Assembly: GCA_965278995.1 (NCBI GenBank)
Contig: OZ257136.1
Span: 5,642,001 to 5,706,000, forward strand
Reading direction: 5' to 3'
DNA: 64,000 nt
Origin: JADJYF01 sp965278995
GTDB taxonomy: Bacteria; Pseudomonadota; Gammaproteobacteria; Ga0077536
The translations under genes were made by a program, and so were the position numbers. Within the stretch, counting starts at the first letter, position 1; every line of letters begins with the position of its first letter. The notes under the pieces were generated by a model, which did not search any database, was not told where the DNA came from, and saw only the letters and a list, made by a program, of their open reading frames with translations. Of this stretch, positions 24,739-32,651 are shown in pieces.

Positions 24739-25081
24739 ATCGCCGAAGCACGTTTCCATTCGATTCGGTCGTTGCCTATCGGGTATAGCGCTATTCATAT
24801 TTACGTCCTGCGCGGCGGCTGACCAGGCGTCAGGCGCCGACAACGTGACCATGCTGCGTACACTCGAGCACTTGTGCCAGAAAGCCCGTGACGCGGAGCG
24901 CCAGGAAATTCAACGGCGGATCGTTCAAGTCTGTCTGAAAAAAGGACGTAGCGAAGAGAGATGTACCCAGGAAGCGAAACAATACGGCAATATCAATATT
25001 CGGAGCGTTGACCCTTCGGCCGAAATACCTGTGTGTAAGCAAGCCGGCGAGTACCGCAAATCGTTGGACGCGAAGCAATGA
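24731..25081 (+). CDS. Putative lipoprotein with four conserved-looking cysteines
   Basis: The 116-residue product starts at an ATG inside the end of the previous gene. A basic N-terminus and a hydrophobic stretch end in a lipobox (IFTSC), so it is probably lipidated and periplasmic. The mature part has four cysteines (HLCQK, VQVCLK, ERCTQE, VCKQ), enough for two disulfides. No known domain is recognised. Its stop overlaps the start of the next gene (ATGAG at 25078). It may work with the membrane-anchored protein before it, but that is only positional inference. Confidence 0.6.
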   Translation: MSKSPKHVSIRFGRCLSGIALFIFTSCAAADQASGADNVTMLRTLEHLCQKARDAERQEIQRRIVQVCLKKGRSEERCTQEAKQYGNINIRSVDPSAEIPVCKQAGEYRKSLDAKQ

Positions 25082-25476
25082 GTTCGGAAACTTTGTTCAC
25101 CGACGATGCCAGCATCGTCACGCGCTTCTGTGCGGCTTTCGAAAGAATGGACGCAGATGAATTGATTGCGTATTTCACACCCGATGCGCTGTATCACAAT
25201 ATTCCGTTGCCACCGCTGCGCGGCCGAGCTGAAATTTACGAAAGTCTCAAAGGGCTTCCGAAACGATTTAAGGGTCTACGCATCGAGATCCTGATTCAGG
25301 TGGCTTCAGGCAACATCGTCATGAACGAACGTATCGACTATTTTCAGTTCGAGGGTCGCGAACTCGCTCTGCCAATTGCGGGCGTATTCGAACTGCGTGA
25401 TGGCAAGATAGCGTCCTGGCGCGAATACTTTGATCTGGAAACGTTCAAGGGAAACCAGGTCGGCGTATATGAATAG
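25078..25476 (+). CDS. Limonene-1,2-epoxide hydrolase-like (NTF2-fold) protein
   Basis: A 132-residue NTF2-fold protein whose residues match the catalytic set of limonene-1,2-epoxide hydrolase: Tyr39 and Asn41 (YHN), Arg85 and Asp87 (NERIDYF), and Asp119 (EYFDLETF). Known enzymes open an epoxide ring in one step with an Asp-Arg-Asp triad. Residues of this set can also be kept in related non-epoxide enzymes such as some cyclases. It overlaps the lipoprotein gene at its start and a MAPEG protein gene at its end, forming a compact four-gene cluster. The substrate is unknown. Confidence 0.72.
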   Translation: MSSETLFTDDASIVTRFCAAFERMDADELIAYFTPDALYHNIPLPPLRGRAEIYESLKGLPKRFKGLRIEILIQVASGNIVMNERIDYFQFEGRELALPIAGVFELRDGKIASWREYFDLETFKGNQVGVYE

Positions 25477-25894
25477 TCCTGCCATTCTTTATCCGATGTT
25501 CGCGCTCGCAGCGTTGACCGGTATCGTGCAGATCCTGATCCCGATAGTTCGCGTCCGCGCCGCCATACGCGGCTCAGTCACAGTAAACGATTTCGAGTTC
25601 GGGGAATCAGCCGCGGTGCCGCCGCTCGTCAGCCTTCCGAACCGGAACTACATGAACCTGCTGGAATTTCCAGTTCTGCTGTACGTCGGTTGTCTGCTGG
25701 CATATGTCGCTACCGATACGACATCGTTGATGGTTACGCTGGCCTGGGCATTTGTCGCCGTACGCGCCGTTCATAGCGTCATCCACCTGACCTACAACCG
25801 CGTCTCCCATCGGGGCATTGTATTCGGAGTCGGTAACGTACTCCTGGTTGTTCTATGGGTGCAGATCGCGCTGCATGTGCGCCAGGCGGGATAG
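25469..25894 (+). CDS. MAPEG-family membrane protein
   Basis: A 141-residue protein starting at the ATG that overlaps the previous stop (TATGAATAG). Four hydrophobic helices are apparent, with the MAPEG-like motif NRNYMNLLEFPVLLY and the NRVSHRG turn. The family includes glutathione-dependent and eicosanoid-metabolising enzymes, and bacterial members are mostly uncharacterised. Its position after an epoxide-hydrolase-like gene is suggestive of detoxification, since both classes handle reactive lipophiles. The frame open further upstream (from 25430) lies inside the preceding gene and is not favoured. Confidence 0.7.
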   Translation: MNSPAILYPMFALAALTGIVQILIPIVRVRAAIRGSVTVNDFEFGESAAVPPLVSLPNRNYMNLLEFPVLLYVGCLLAYVATDTTSLMVTLAWAFVAVRAVHSVIHLTYNRVSHRGIVFGVGNVLLVVLWVQIALHVRQAG

Positions 25895-25901
25895 CTGCAC
25901 G

Positions 25902-26297
25902 TCAATCAGCAAGTAGAGTTGCCGTACGTTCCGGAAATGCCCGCAGCAATTTTTTGTCATTGGTAATCAGCTTGGTGTCGAGCCGAATTGCGAGAGCGAT
26001 GAATTCGCAGTCATACGCTGAACAATCGCTGTCGCTAACCAGCTCGATCACTGTATGAGAATTAACCTCGAACTCAGAACCTTCGAGCAGACCTTCAGCT
26101 TCGCTCTGCAGGCTGAAGGCCTGATCGAGAGAAATAACCTTGCGCCGAATATAACCGGAGAGAATGTTTCTGAATTCGCTACGCCAGAGTATAGGGGCGG
26201 CCGATTCAGGTTCACTTTCCAGCAGCGCTTCGGCCGCAGCTGTGTTCTCTCCCGGAAGAAACAGATAGGCAATGACATTGGAGTGGACCACTATCAT
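25902..26297 (-). CDS. VapC-like PIN-domain toxin with altered catalytic Asp
   Basis: A 131-residue PIN-domain protein. It starts MIVVHSNVIAYLF where VapC toxins usually have VVDTNV or VVDSNV: codon 5 is CAC (His) instead of GAC (Asp), which removes the first metal-binding acid. Other acids remain: a Glu in WRSEFRNIL and the pair in YDCEFIALA, then LITNDKKLL. The family are Mg-dependent RNases. It overlaps the antitoxin start by four bases (26294-26297), the usual arrangement. With the Asp replaced it is likely weakened or inactive, though a sequencing or assembly error has to be excluded. Confidence 0.75.
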   Translation of the reverse strand: MIVVHSNVIAYLFLPGENTAAAEALLESEPESAAPILWRSEFRNILSGYIRRKVISLDQAFSLQSEAEGLLEGSEFEVNSHTVIELVSDSDCSAYDCEFIALAIRLDTKLITNDKKLLRAFPERTATLLAD

Positions 26298-26539
26298 GAC
26301 CGGCCGTGACGCTTGGCTGCATCAATGGCACGAGGGGAGAACTTCCCTTGAGGCAAGGAGGCGCGAAGCTGACGTGCACGAGCCAATCGTTCGCTGGTTG
26401 TCATGTTGGTTGGCGCCAATACGGATTCGAGGCACACGATAGCCTCGCTGTTCAGGCTACGCCGGTGACGTTCCGCAGAAGCTTTCAGGCGTTCGTATAC
26501 GGCGTCTGGAATATTTTTAAGTGTTAGAGTGGTGGGCAT
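26294..26539 (-). CDS. FitA/VapB-like antitoxin (ribbon-helix-helix)
   Basis: An 81-residue protein with an Arc-like ribbon-helix-helix N-terminus (TLTLKNIPDAVYERLKASAE and HRRSLNSEAI) of the FitA/plasmid stability type. Such antitoxins bind their own promoter and use the C-terminal tail (LPQGKFSPRAIDAAKR) to wrap the toxin. It overlaps the toxin gene. An imperfect palindrome lies just upstream, the likely operator. Confidence 0.78.
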   Translation of the reverse strand: MPTTLTLKNIPDAVYERLKASAERHRRSLNSEAIVCLESVLAPTNMTTSERLARARQLRASLPQGKFSPRAIDAAKRHGRS

Positions 26540-26548
26540 GGCAGATAC

Positions 26549-26570
26549 ACCGTAATGGAACCATTATGGT
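26549..26570. promoter_or_regulatory. Candidate autoregulatory operator of the VapBC-like pair
   Basis: A 22-bp inverted repeat with arms ACCGTAATGG and CCATTATGGT around AA; one base pair mismatches (the fourth from the outside). It lies about 10 bp upstream of the antitoxin ATG, where ribbon-helix-helix antitoxins usually bind. Function is inferred. Confidence 0.5.
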
Positions 26571-26598
26571 TTCATTTAGCCACGGCATCGCCGCGCGG

Positions 26599-27309
26599 TC
26601 ATCCCTCAGCTTCCAACCGATAGCCGATACCGCCTGCCGTGATGAAATGGCGGGGTCGCGCCGGATCGGCTTCGAGTTTGCGGCGCAGACCGGCCATGTA
26701 AACGCGCAGGTAATGTGTGTCGTCAGCGTGTCCTGGACCCCATACTTCACGCAGCAGCTGTCGATGCGTCATGACACGACCAGCATTGGCAAGGAGCATC
26801 ATCATCAGCTTGTATTCTATTGGCGTGAGGTGCACGGCGCTGCCGGCGCGCGCAACGTAGCGCCGCGCAACATCGACTTCGATGTCGCCAAAACGGGAGA
26901 TCGGGCCGTCTGTGCCATTGACCACCCGCGCGCGACGCAACAGCGCGCGCGTCCGCGCCAGCAGTTCCGCGATCCCGAAAGGTTTGGTCAGGTAGTCATC
27001 CGCACCGGCATCCAATGCAATCACGCGGTCCCGTTCGTCGGAGCGCGCTGAGAGGATCAATATTGGGACAGACGACCAGGTGCGAATCTCGCGGATGATC
27101 TCGTTGCCGTCAATATCCGGCAGTCCGAGATCGAGGATGACAAGATCCGGCTTGCGCGTGCCGACGTCAATCAGACCTTGGCGGCCGTTATCGGCTTCAC
27201 TGACCTGGCAGTGCTCGGATTCCAGCGCCATGCGTAGCAACTGACGGATGTGTCGCTCATCTTCGATGATGGCTACGCGCGGGGCAGGACTATCCACCGT
27301 AGCGTTCAT
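26599..27309 (-). CDS. kdpE: KdpE, OmpR-family response regulator
   Basis: A 236-residue response regulator with a receiver domain (phosphoacceptor Asp in LVILDLGLPD, about residue 60, and Lys in DYLTKPFG) and a winged-helix DNA-binding domain (HLTPIEYKLMMMLLANAG, then VYMAGLRRKLEADP). It activates kdpFABC at low potassium or high osmotic stress after phosphorylation by KdpD. It is the last gene of the operon; its start overlaps the KdpD stop by four bases. Confidence 0.93.
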   Translation of the reverse strand: MNATVDSPAPRVAIIEDERHIRQLLRMALESEHCQVSEADNGRQGLIDVGTRKPDLVILDLGLPDIDGNEIIREIRTWSSVPILILSARSDERDRVIALDAGADDYLTKPFGIAELLARTRALLRRARVVNGTDGPISRFGDIEVDVARRYVARAGSAVHLTPIEYKLMMMLLANAGRVMTHRQLLREVWGPGHADDTHYLRVYMAGLRRKLEADPARPRHFITAGGIGYRLEAEG

Positions 27310-29996
27310 CCAACTTCAAGCGGTACAGCGGGTGGCGTGCCGAGCGGCAGGCGGATGACGATACGCGCACCGCCCTCTGGAATGTTCTCGGCATGGACCT
27401 TACCGCGATGGGCAGTGACGATCGCACGCACAATCGAGAAGCCGAGACCGACACCCGGGATCGCCGATTCATCGTGGCCACGCGCGAATTTCTCGAACAG
27501 CGCTTCTTCCCGGCCAGGCGGCAAGCCGGGCCCGTTATCGCTGACGGCAATGTCGATAGTGTCATCGTTCTGTCGTGCACTGATGGTGATGCGACTGCCG
27601 GGCGGCGTGTATTTCGCTGCGTTCTCCAGCAGATTGCAGAATACGCGCTCCATCAGCAGTGTGTCGCATTCGACCAGCGGCAGGTCGTCAGGGAGCTCGA
27701 TGCGGACGTCATGCTGCGCCAGTACGCTGGCGCGTGAGCGCAGCGCAATGCCGATGACTTCTTCGAGCGGTTGCCATTCCAGTTTGAGGCGGATGTCGCC
27801 GGACTGCAGGCGGGCCATATCGAGCAGATTGGCCACCAGCGTGCTGGTGCGCAGTGCCTCTTCACGGATGGACTTGGCAATCCCGGCTTGCGCGGCCGGT
27901 AACGGTGGGCCGGCCAATGCGAGCGCTTCGGCCAGTCCTGCCAGTACCGTCAACGGCGTCTTGAGGTCGTGCGAGAGCGCCGAGAGCAGCGAATTACGCA
28001 GTCTTTCCGATTCCATGTGCACCAACGCGTCTTGTGCGACGGTAATGAAATGGATGCGCTCGATGGCGATCGCTATCAATGCGGCGCTGGTTTCGAGCAG
28101 CCGCTCCTGCTCAGGGTTCAGCAGCCAGTCGCGCGAATGCGGAACGACGACCAGCGCGCCACGCGTGCGCATCGGCGCTTTGAGCGGCACATACAACGCT
28201 GCAGCCGAGGGCAGCGTGTCGGTGGACAGCCCGGCCGGTGCGTTGTGGTCGACTGTCCAACTGGCGATGCTGATGTCGACTTCAGCAGGCAGTTCCGCCC
28301 CGGGTACCCCCTCGACACGATCTTCGCTGTTCAGCAACAGCAGGCACGAGTTGACGTCGAACACGCGTGCAATGAACCGCCTGCTGATGTCAGCGGTCTG
28401 TTCGACGGTCAGCGCGGAGGAAAGGTCGCGCGCCATCTCGAACAAGGCGCGGATGCGCTGTTCGCGGCTGGCGGCAACACGAACCTGAAAACCGAGACGA
28501 GCCGTCAATTGACCGACCAGCAGTGCGACGACGAACATCACGACGAAAGTCACGGCGTAGCGCGTGTCGTCGACTGAAAACGAATAGCGCGGCGTGACGT
28601 AGAAGAAGTCGACGCTGGCGACCGATAGTACCGCAGCAAGATTGCCGGGCCCCGGGCCGTAACGCCAGGCGGCGAGTACGGCAGCGAGCAGGAACAGCGT
28701 AACGCTGTTGGTCAGGCCGAGGAAACCCTGCAGCGGCGCAGTCGACGCAGTGACTGCGCCGATGCACACCGTTGCGCCAAGATAAGCCCGCCAGTCCGCG
28801 ACTTCGGCGCTGCGGGAGTAGGGTGTCGTGCTGGTGCGCAGCGCATCGCGTGCGACGCTCTCGCGGGCAACCGAGAGTACATCCAGATCCGGTGCCATGC
28901 GGGCCAGTCTGTCAGCAAAGCTGCGCCGCCATGGCAGTGCACGACGGGTCTCGCGCCCGACCATGATGCGACCGAGATTTTGTTCGCGAGCGTAATCTGC
29001 CGCCAGGGCCGCGGCATCGGTGCCGGATAGCGTCGCCGTTACAGCGCCAAGGTTGTGCGCCAGTCGAAGTACTCCGAGGATCCGTGCTCTCTCGATCTCC
29101 GGCAATCGTTGCAGAACCGGTGTCTCGACGTAAACGACATGCCAGGGCACGTGATTCTGCGCTGCATGGCGGGCGGCGCTGCGTACCAGCGATTCGCCGC
29201 CTGGCGCTGCCCCGACACACAGCAGCAGCGATTCCTGTGTGCGCCATACGGTACTGACCGATTGCTCTCGACGATAGGCAAGCACATCGCTGTCGACCCT
29301 GTCGGCAGTACGCCGCAGCGCAAGTTCTCGCAGTGCGAGCAGGTTGCCTTTGCGAAAGAAGTTCTGCATGGCCCGCTCGGCCTGCTGCGGCAGATAGACC
29401 TTGCCCTCATGCAGGCGTTGCAGCAATTCTTCATGTGGCAGATCGACCAGGACGACTTCCTGCGCCGCATCGAAAACGTGGTCAGGCACCGTTTCCCAGA
29501 CGCGCGCACCCGTAATCCCGCCGACGACATTGTTGAGACTTTCGAGGTGCTGCACATTCAGGGTGGAATAGACATCGATGCCGGTATCAAGCAGCTCGAT
29601 GACATCCTGCCAGCGTTTCGGGTGTGTGGATCCGGCAACGTTTGAATGCGCGAGTTCATCGACCAGTATCAGCGCAGGGCGTCGCTCCAGCGCGCCGTCG
29701 AGGTCGAACTCGTGCAGTGTTTGTCCGCGATACTCGATATCGCGCAGTGGGAGCACGTCGAGGCCATCGAGGAGCGCCGCTGTTTCGCTGCGGCCGTGCG
29801 TCTCGATGACGCCGACGACAACGTCAACGCCCTGTTGGCGTAACAGCTGGGCTGCCCGAAGCATTGCATAAGTCTTACCGACGCCCGGGCTCGCGCCGAA
29901 GAAGATTTTAAGCTTGCCGCGATCGTCGCGGGCCTGCGCCGCTTCGAGTGAAGCGAGCAGCAGGTCCGGGTCAGGGCGCACCGGCGGGGCGGTCAC
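27306..29996 (-). CDS. kdpD: KdpD, sensor histidine kinase
   Basis: A full-length 896-residue KdpD. It has the N-terminal KdpD domain with Walker-like GASPGVGKT (about 29-37) and ELAHSNVAG, a universal stress protein-like region, a four-helix membrane domain in the middle (about 410-510), a GAF-like region, then HisKA with SALSHDLKTPLT (about 672) and an HATPase domain with NLLENAAKYTP and DNGPGLPPG. It senses potassium and turgor and phosphorylates KdpE. It is coupled by four-base overlaps to kdpC and kdpE. Length and domain order are normal. Confidence 0.93.
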   Translation of the reverse strand: MTAPPVRPDPDLLLASLEAAQARDDRGKLKIFFGASPGVGKTYAMLRAAQLLRQQGVDVVVGVIETHGRSETAALLDGLDVLPLRDIEYRGQTLHEFDLDGALERRPALILVDELAHSNVAGSTHPKRWQDVIELLDTGIDVYSTLNVQHLESLNNVVGGITGARVWETVPDHVFDAAQEVVLVDLPHEELLQRLHEGKVYLPQQAERAMQNFFRKGNLLALRELALRRTADRVDSDVLAYRREQSVSTVWRTQESLLLCVGAAPGGESLVRSAARHAAQNHVPWHVVYVETPVLQRLPEIERARILGVLRLAHNLGAVTATLSGTDAAALAADYAREQNLGRIMVGRETRRALPWRRSFADRLARMAPDLDVLSVARESVARDALRTSTTPYSRSAEVADWRAYLGATVCIGAVTASTAPLQGFLGLTNSVTLFLLAAVLAAWRYGPGPGNLAAVLSVASVDFFYVTPRYSFSVDDTRYAVTFVVMFVVALLVGQLTARLGFQVRVAASREQRIRALFEMARDLSSALTVEQTADISRRFIARVFDVNSCLLLLNSEDRVEGVPGAELPAEVDISIASWTVDHNAPAGLSTDTLPSAAALYVPLKAPMRTRGALVVVPHSRDWLLNPEQERLLETSAALIAIAIERIHFITVAQDALVHMESERLRNSLLSALSHDLKTPLTVLAGLAEALALAGPPLPAAQAGIAKSIREEALRTSTLVANLLDMARLQSGDIRLKLEWQPLEEVIGIALRSRASVLAQHDVRIELPDDLPLVECDTLLMERVFCNLLENAAKYTPPGSRITISARQNDDTIDIAVSDNGPGLPPGREEALFEKFARGHDESAIPGVGLGFSIVRAIVTAHRGKVHAENIPEGGARIVIRLPLGTPPAVPLEVG

Positions 29997-30580
29997 GGGC
30001 GCTGCGTCAGCGCCAGATTCAGTGCCAGCACGTTCACCCGCGGTTCGCCCAGCAGGCCGAACTGTCGGTTCTCGGTATGCGCGAGAATCAGTTCATCGAC
30101 TGCAGCTTCCGTCAGCCCGTTCAATCGCGCCACGCGCGATGTCTGCCAGTGCGCTGCCGCCGGGCTGATGTGCGGGTCGAGGCCGCTGGCCGACGCTGTG
30201 ACGAGATCGACTGGAATGGCATCGTGCTGTTCCGGCGAGGCAGCGGCAAGCACTGCCATGCGCGCGCGCACTGCGGTCTCCAATGCAGGATTTGTCGGCC
30301 CCTGGTTCGAGCCGCTGGAGAGTGTCGCATTGCAAGGCGTCGGCCCGGTCGCCGAGGGCCGACCCCAGAAATATTTCGGGTCACTGAACGACTGGCCGAT
30401 CAACTGCGACCCCAGGATTTGACCATTTATGACCACGAGACTGCCTGCCGCCTGCGCCGGCAGCGCGGTCTGCGCAATCAGCGTGACCAGCGCGGGATAG
30501 AGCGCACCGGTCAATACGCTCATGGCGATGAGCATGCGCGCCGCAGGTTTCAATTCGTCGAACATGGGATTGCTCCTCAA
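29993..30580 (-). CDS. kdpC: KdpC, potassium-transporting ATPase subunit C
   Basis: A 195-residue protein with one N-terminal transmembrane helix (AARMLIAMSVLTGALYPAL) and the periplasmic KdpC domain, including FSDPKYFWGRPSATG, SSGSNQGPTNPAL and DPHISPAAAHWQ. It stabilises the KdpFAB complex and raises potassium affinity. Four-base overlaps with kdpB and kdpD show tight coupling. Confidence 0.94.
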   Translation of the reverse strand: MRSNPMFDELKPAARMLIAMSVLTGALYPALVTLIAQTALPAQAAGSLVVINGQILGSQLIGQSFSDPKYFWGRPSATGPTPCNATLSSGSNQGPTNPALETAVRARMAVLAAASPEQHDAIPVDLVTASASGLDPHISPAAAHWQTSRVARLNGLTEAAVDELILAHTENRQFGLLGEPRVNVLALNLALTQRP

Positions 30581-32640
30581 GCGAGATGCAGACCGACCAG
30601 TGCGAGGTCGATCAATTTGATGCCGATGAACGGGACGATCAGACCCCCGAGGCCGTAGATCAGCAGATTACGCCGCAGGACGGCTGCGGCTCCCCGTGGC
30701 CGGTAACGCACGCCTTTCAGTGCCAGCGGGATCAGCGCGACGATGATCAGGGCGTTGAAGATCACCGCCGACAGGATAGCCGACGACGGCGTCGCCAGTG
30801 CCATCACGTTGAACGTGTTCAGCACCGGGTAAGTGGAGGCAAACGCGGCCGGGATGATCGCGAAATACTTGGCGACGTCGTTCGCGATGCTGAATGTCGT
30901 CAGCGAACCGCGCGTCATCAGCATCTGTTTACCGGTTTCGACGACCTCGATGAGCTTGGTCGGATTCGAATCGAGATCGACCATGTTGCCGGCTTCCTTG
31001 GCTGCCTGCGTTCCACTGTTCATGGCGACAGCGACATCCGCCTGTGCGAGCGCCGGGGCATCGTTGGTGCCGTCACCCGTCATGGCCACCAGGCGACCAC
31101 CGGTCTGGTATTCACGAATGAGTTTGAGCTTCGCTTCCGGTGTCGCCTCGGCGAGGTAGTCGTCAACGCCGGCTTCGGCGGCGATTGCTGCGGCGGTCAA
31201 ACGATTGTCGCCCGTGATCATAATGGTCCTGATGCCCATCCGGCGCAGTTCCGCAAAACGTTCCTTGATGCCGCCTTTGACGACATCTTTCAGCTCGACA
31301 GCGCCAAGCACCGTCGCGCCCTCGGCGACGACCAGCGGTGTCGAGCCACGCCGCGCGATGTCTTCGACTGCAGCTTGCATGGCTGATGGCCACTGCCCGC
31401 CGAGAGGCTCGATGTAGGCGCGCACAGCTTCGGCTGCACCCTTGCGGATCGAGCGACCAGCCCAGTCGATGCCGCTCATGCGCGTCTGCGCCGAGAAATG
31501 CACGTAGCTCGCGTTCTCGGCCTGGATATCACGACCGCGCTGGCTCAGTACTTTCTTGGCCAGAACTACGATCGAACGCCCTTCCGGCGTCTCGTCCGCG
31601 AGCGAGGCAAGCAGCGCGGCTTCGGCCAGCGTACGCTCGGAAACGCCTGCAGCGGTAACGAACAGACTGGCCTGGCGATTGCCGAGCGTAATGGTTCCGG
31701 TCTTGTCGAGCAGCAGCACGTCGACATCGCCGGCTGCTTCAACGGCGCGCCCCGAGGTTGCGATGACATTCAACTGCATCATGCGGCCCATGCCGGCAAT
31801 ACCGATAGCCGACAGCAGGCCACCGATGGTGGTCGGGATGAGGCAGACCAGCAGTGCGGTCAATACAGTGACCGTTATCGGCGTACCGCTGCCTGCTGCC
31901 TGCACACTGTAAAGCGAGAACGGCAGCAGCGTTGCCGTGGCCAGCAGAAATACCAGCGTCAGAGCGACCAGCAATATCGTCAGAGCAATCTCGTTCGGCG
32001 TTTTCTGGCGGCGCGCGGCTTCGACCATGCCGATCATGCGGTCGAGAAAAGTCTCGCCGGGATTCGCTGTCACGCGCATGACCAGTCGGTCGGACAACAC
32101 GCGTGTGCCGCCCGTCGTGGCACAAAAATCGCCGCCGGCTTCGCGGATCACCGGCGCGGACTCGCCGGTGATTGCTGATTCATCGACCGACGCGACGCCC
32201 CAGATCACTTCGCCGTCGGCCGGTATGGTCTCGCCAGCGGCAACCAACACGATATCGCCACGGCGTAGATCGCCCGAAGCGACTTGCGTGCCGGGTCCAT
32301 CAGGGTCGGCATCCTTCAATCGTTTTGCCCATACGGTCTGGCGCAATCCGCGCAGCGCATCGGCCTGTGCTTTTCCGCGGCTCTCGGCCAGGGACTCGGC
32401 GAAATTCGCGAACAGCACGGTGAACCACAGCCAGAGCGAAATGGCCAGAATGAATGGCGCCGGCGCTTCGCCCTCACCAATCAACGCCTGCACGAACAAA
32501 CCGGCCGTCAACACGCTGCCCAGCCAGACCACGAACATCACCGGATTCTTGAGCTGATAGCGAGGCGAGAGCCGCAGACAGGATTGCCAGGCAGCCTGTC
32601 GCAGCAGTCGCGGGTCGAACAGAGTCTGGGTGTTACGCAT
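30577..32640 (-). CDS. kdpB: KdpB, P-type ATPase catalytic subunit
   Basis: I place the start at the ATG at 32640, preceded by GAGGAAA; a longer open frame upstream overlaps kdpA and looks spurious. The 687-residue ATPase has the phosphorylation motif DKTGTIT, the actuator motif TGES, and the hinge GDGTNDAPAL. It hydrolyses ATP to drive potassium through KdpA. It begins 11 bp after the kdpA stop and overlaps kdpC by four bases. Confidence 0.94.
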   Translation of the reverse strand: MRNTQTLFDPRLLRQAAWQSCLRLSPRYQLKNPVMFVVWLGSVLTAGLFVQALIGEGEAPAPFILAISLWLWFTVLFANFAESLAESRGKAQADALRGLRQTVWAKRLKDADPDGPGTQVASGDLRRGDIVLVAAGETIPADGEVIWGVASVDESAITGESAPVIREAGGDFCATTGGTRVLSDRLVMRVTANPGETFLDRMIGMVEAARRQKTPNEIALTILLVALTLVFLLATATLLPFSLYSVQAAGSGTPITVTVLTALLVCLIPTTIGGLLSAIGIAGMGRMMQLNVIATSGRAVEAAGDVDVLLLDKTGTITLGNRQASLFVTAAGVSERTLAEAALLASLADETPEGRSIVVLAKKVLSQRGRDIQAENASYVHFSAQTRMSGIDWAGRSIRKGAAEAVRAYIEPLGGQWPSAMQAAVEDIARRGSTPLVVAEGATVLGAVELKDVVKGGIKERFAELRRMGIRTIMITGDNRLTAAAIAAEAGVDDYLAEATPEAKLKLIREYQTGGRLVAMTGDGTNDAPALAQADVAVAMNSGTQAAKEAGNMVDLDSNPTKLIEVVETGKQMLMTRGSLTTFSIANDVAKYFAIIPAAFASTYPVLNTFNVMALATPSSAILSAVIFNALIIVALIPLALKGVRYRPRGAAAVLRRNLLIYGLGGLIVPFIGIKLIDLALVGLHLA

Positions 32641-32651
32641 AGGTGCTTTCC

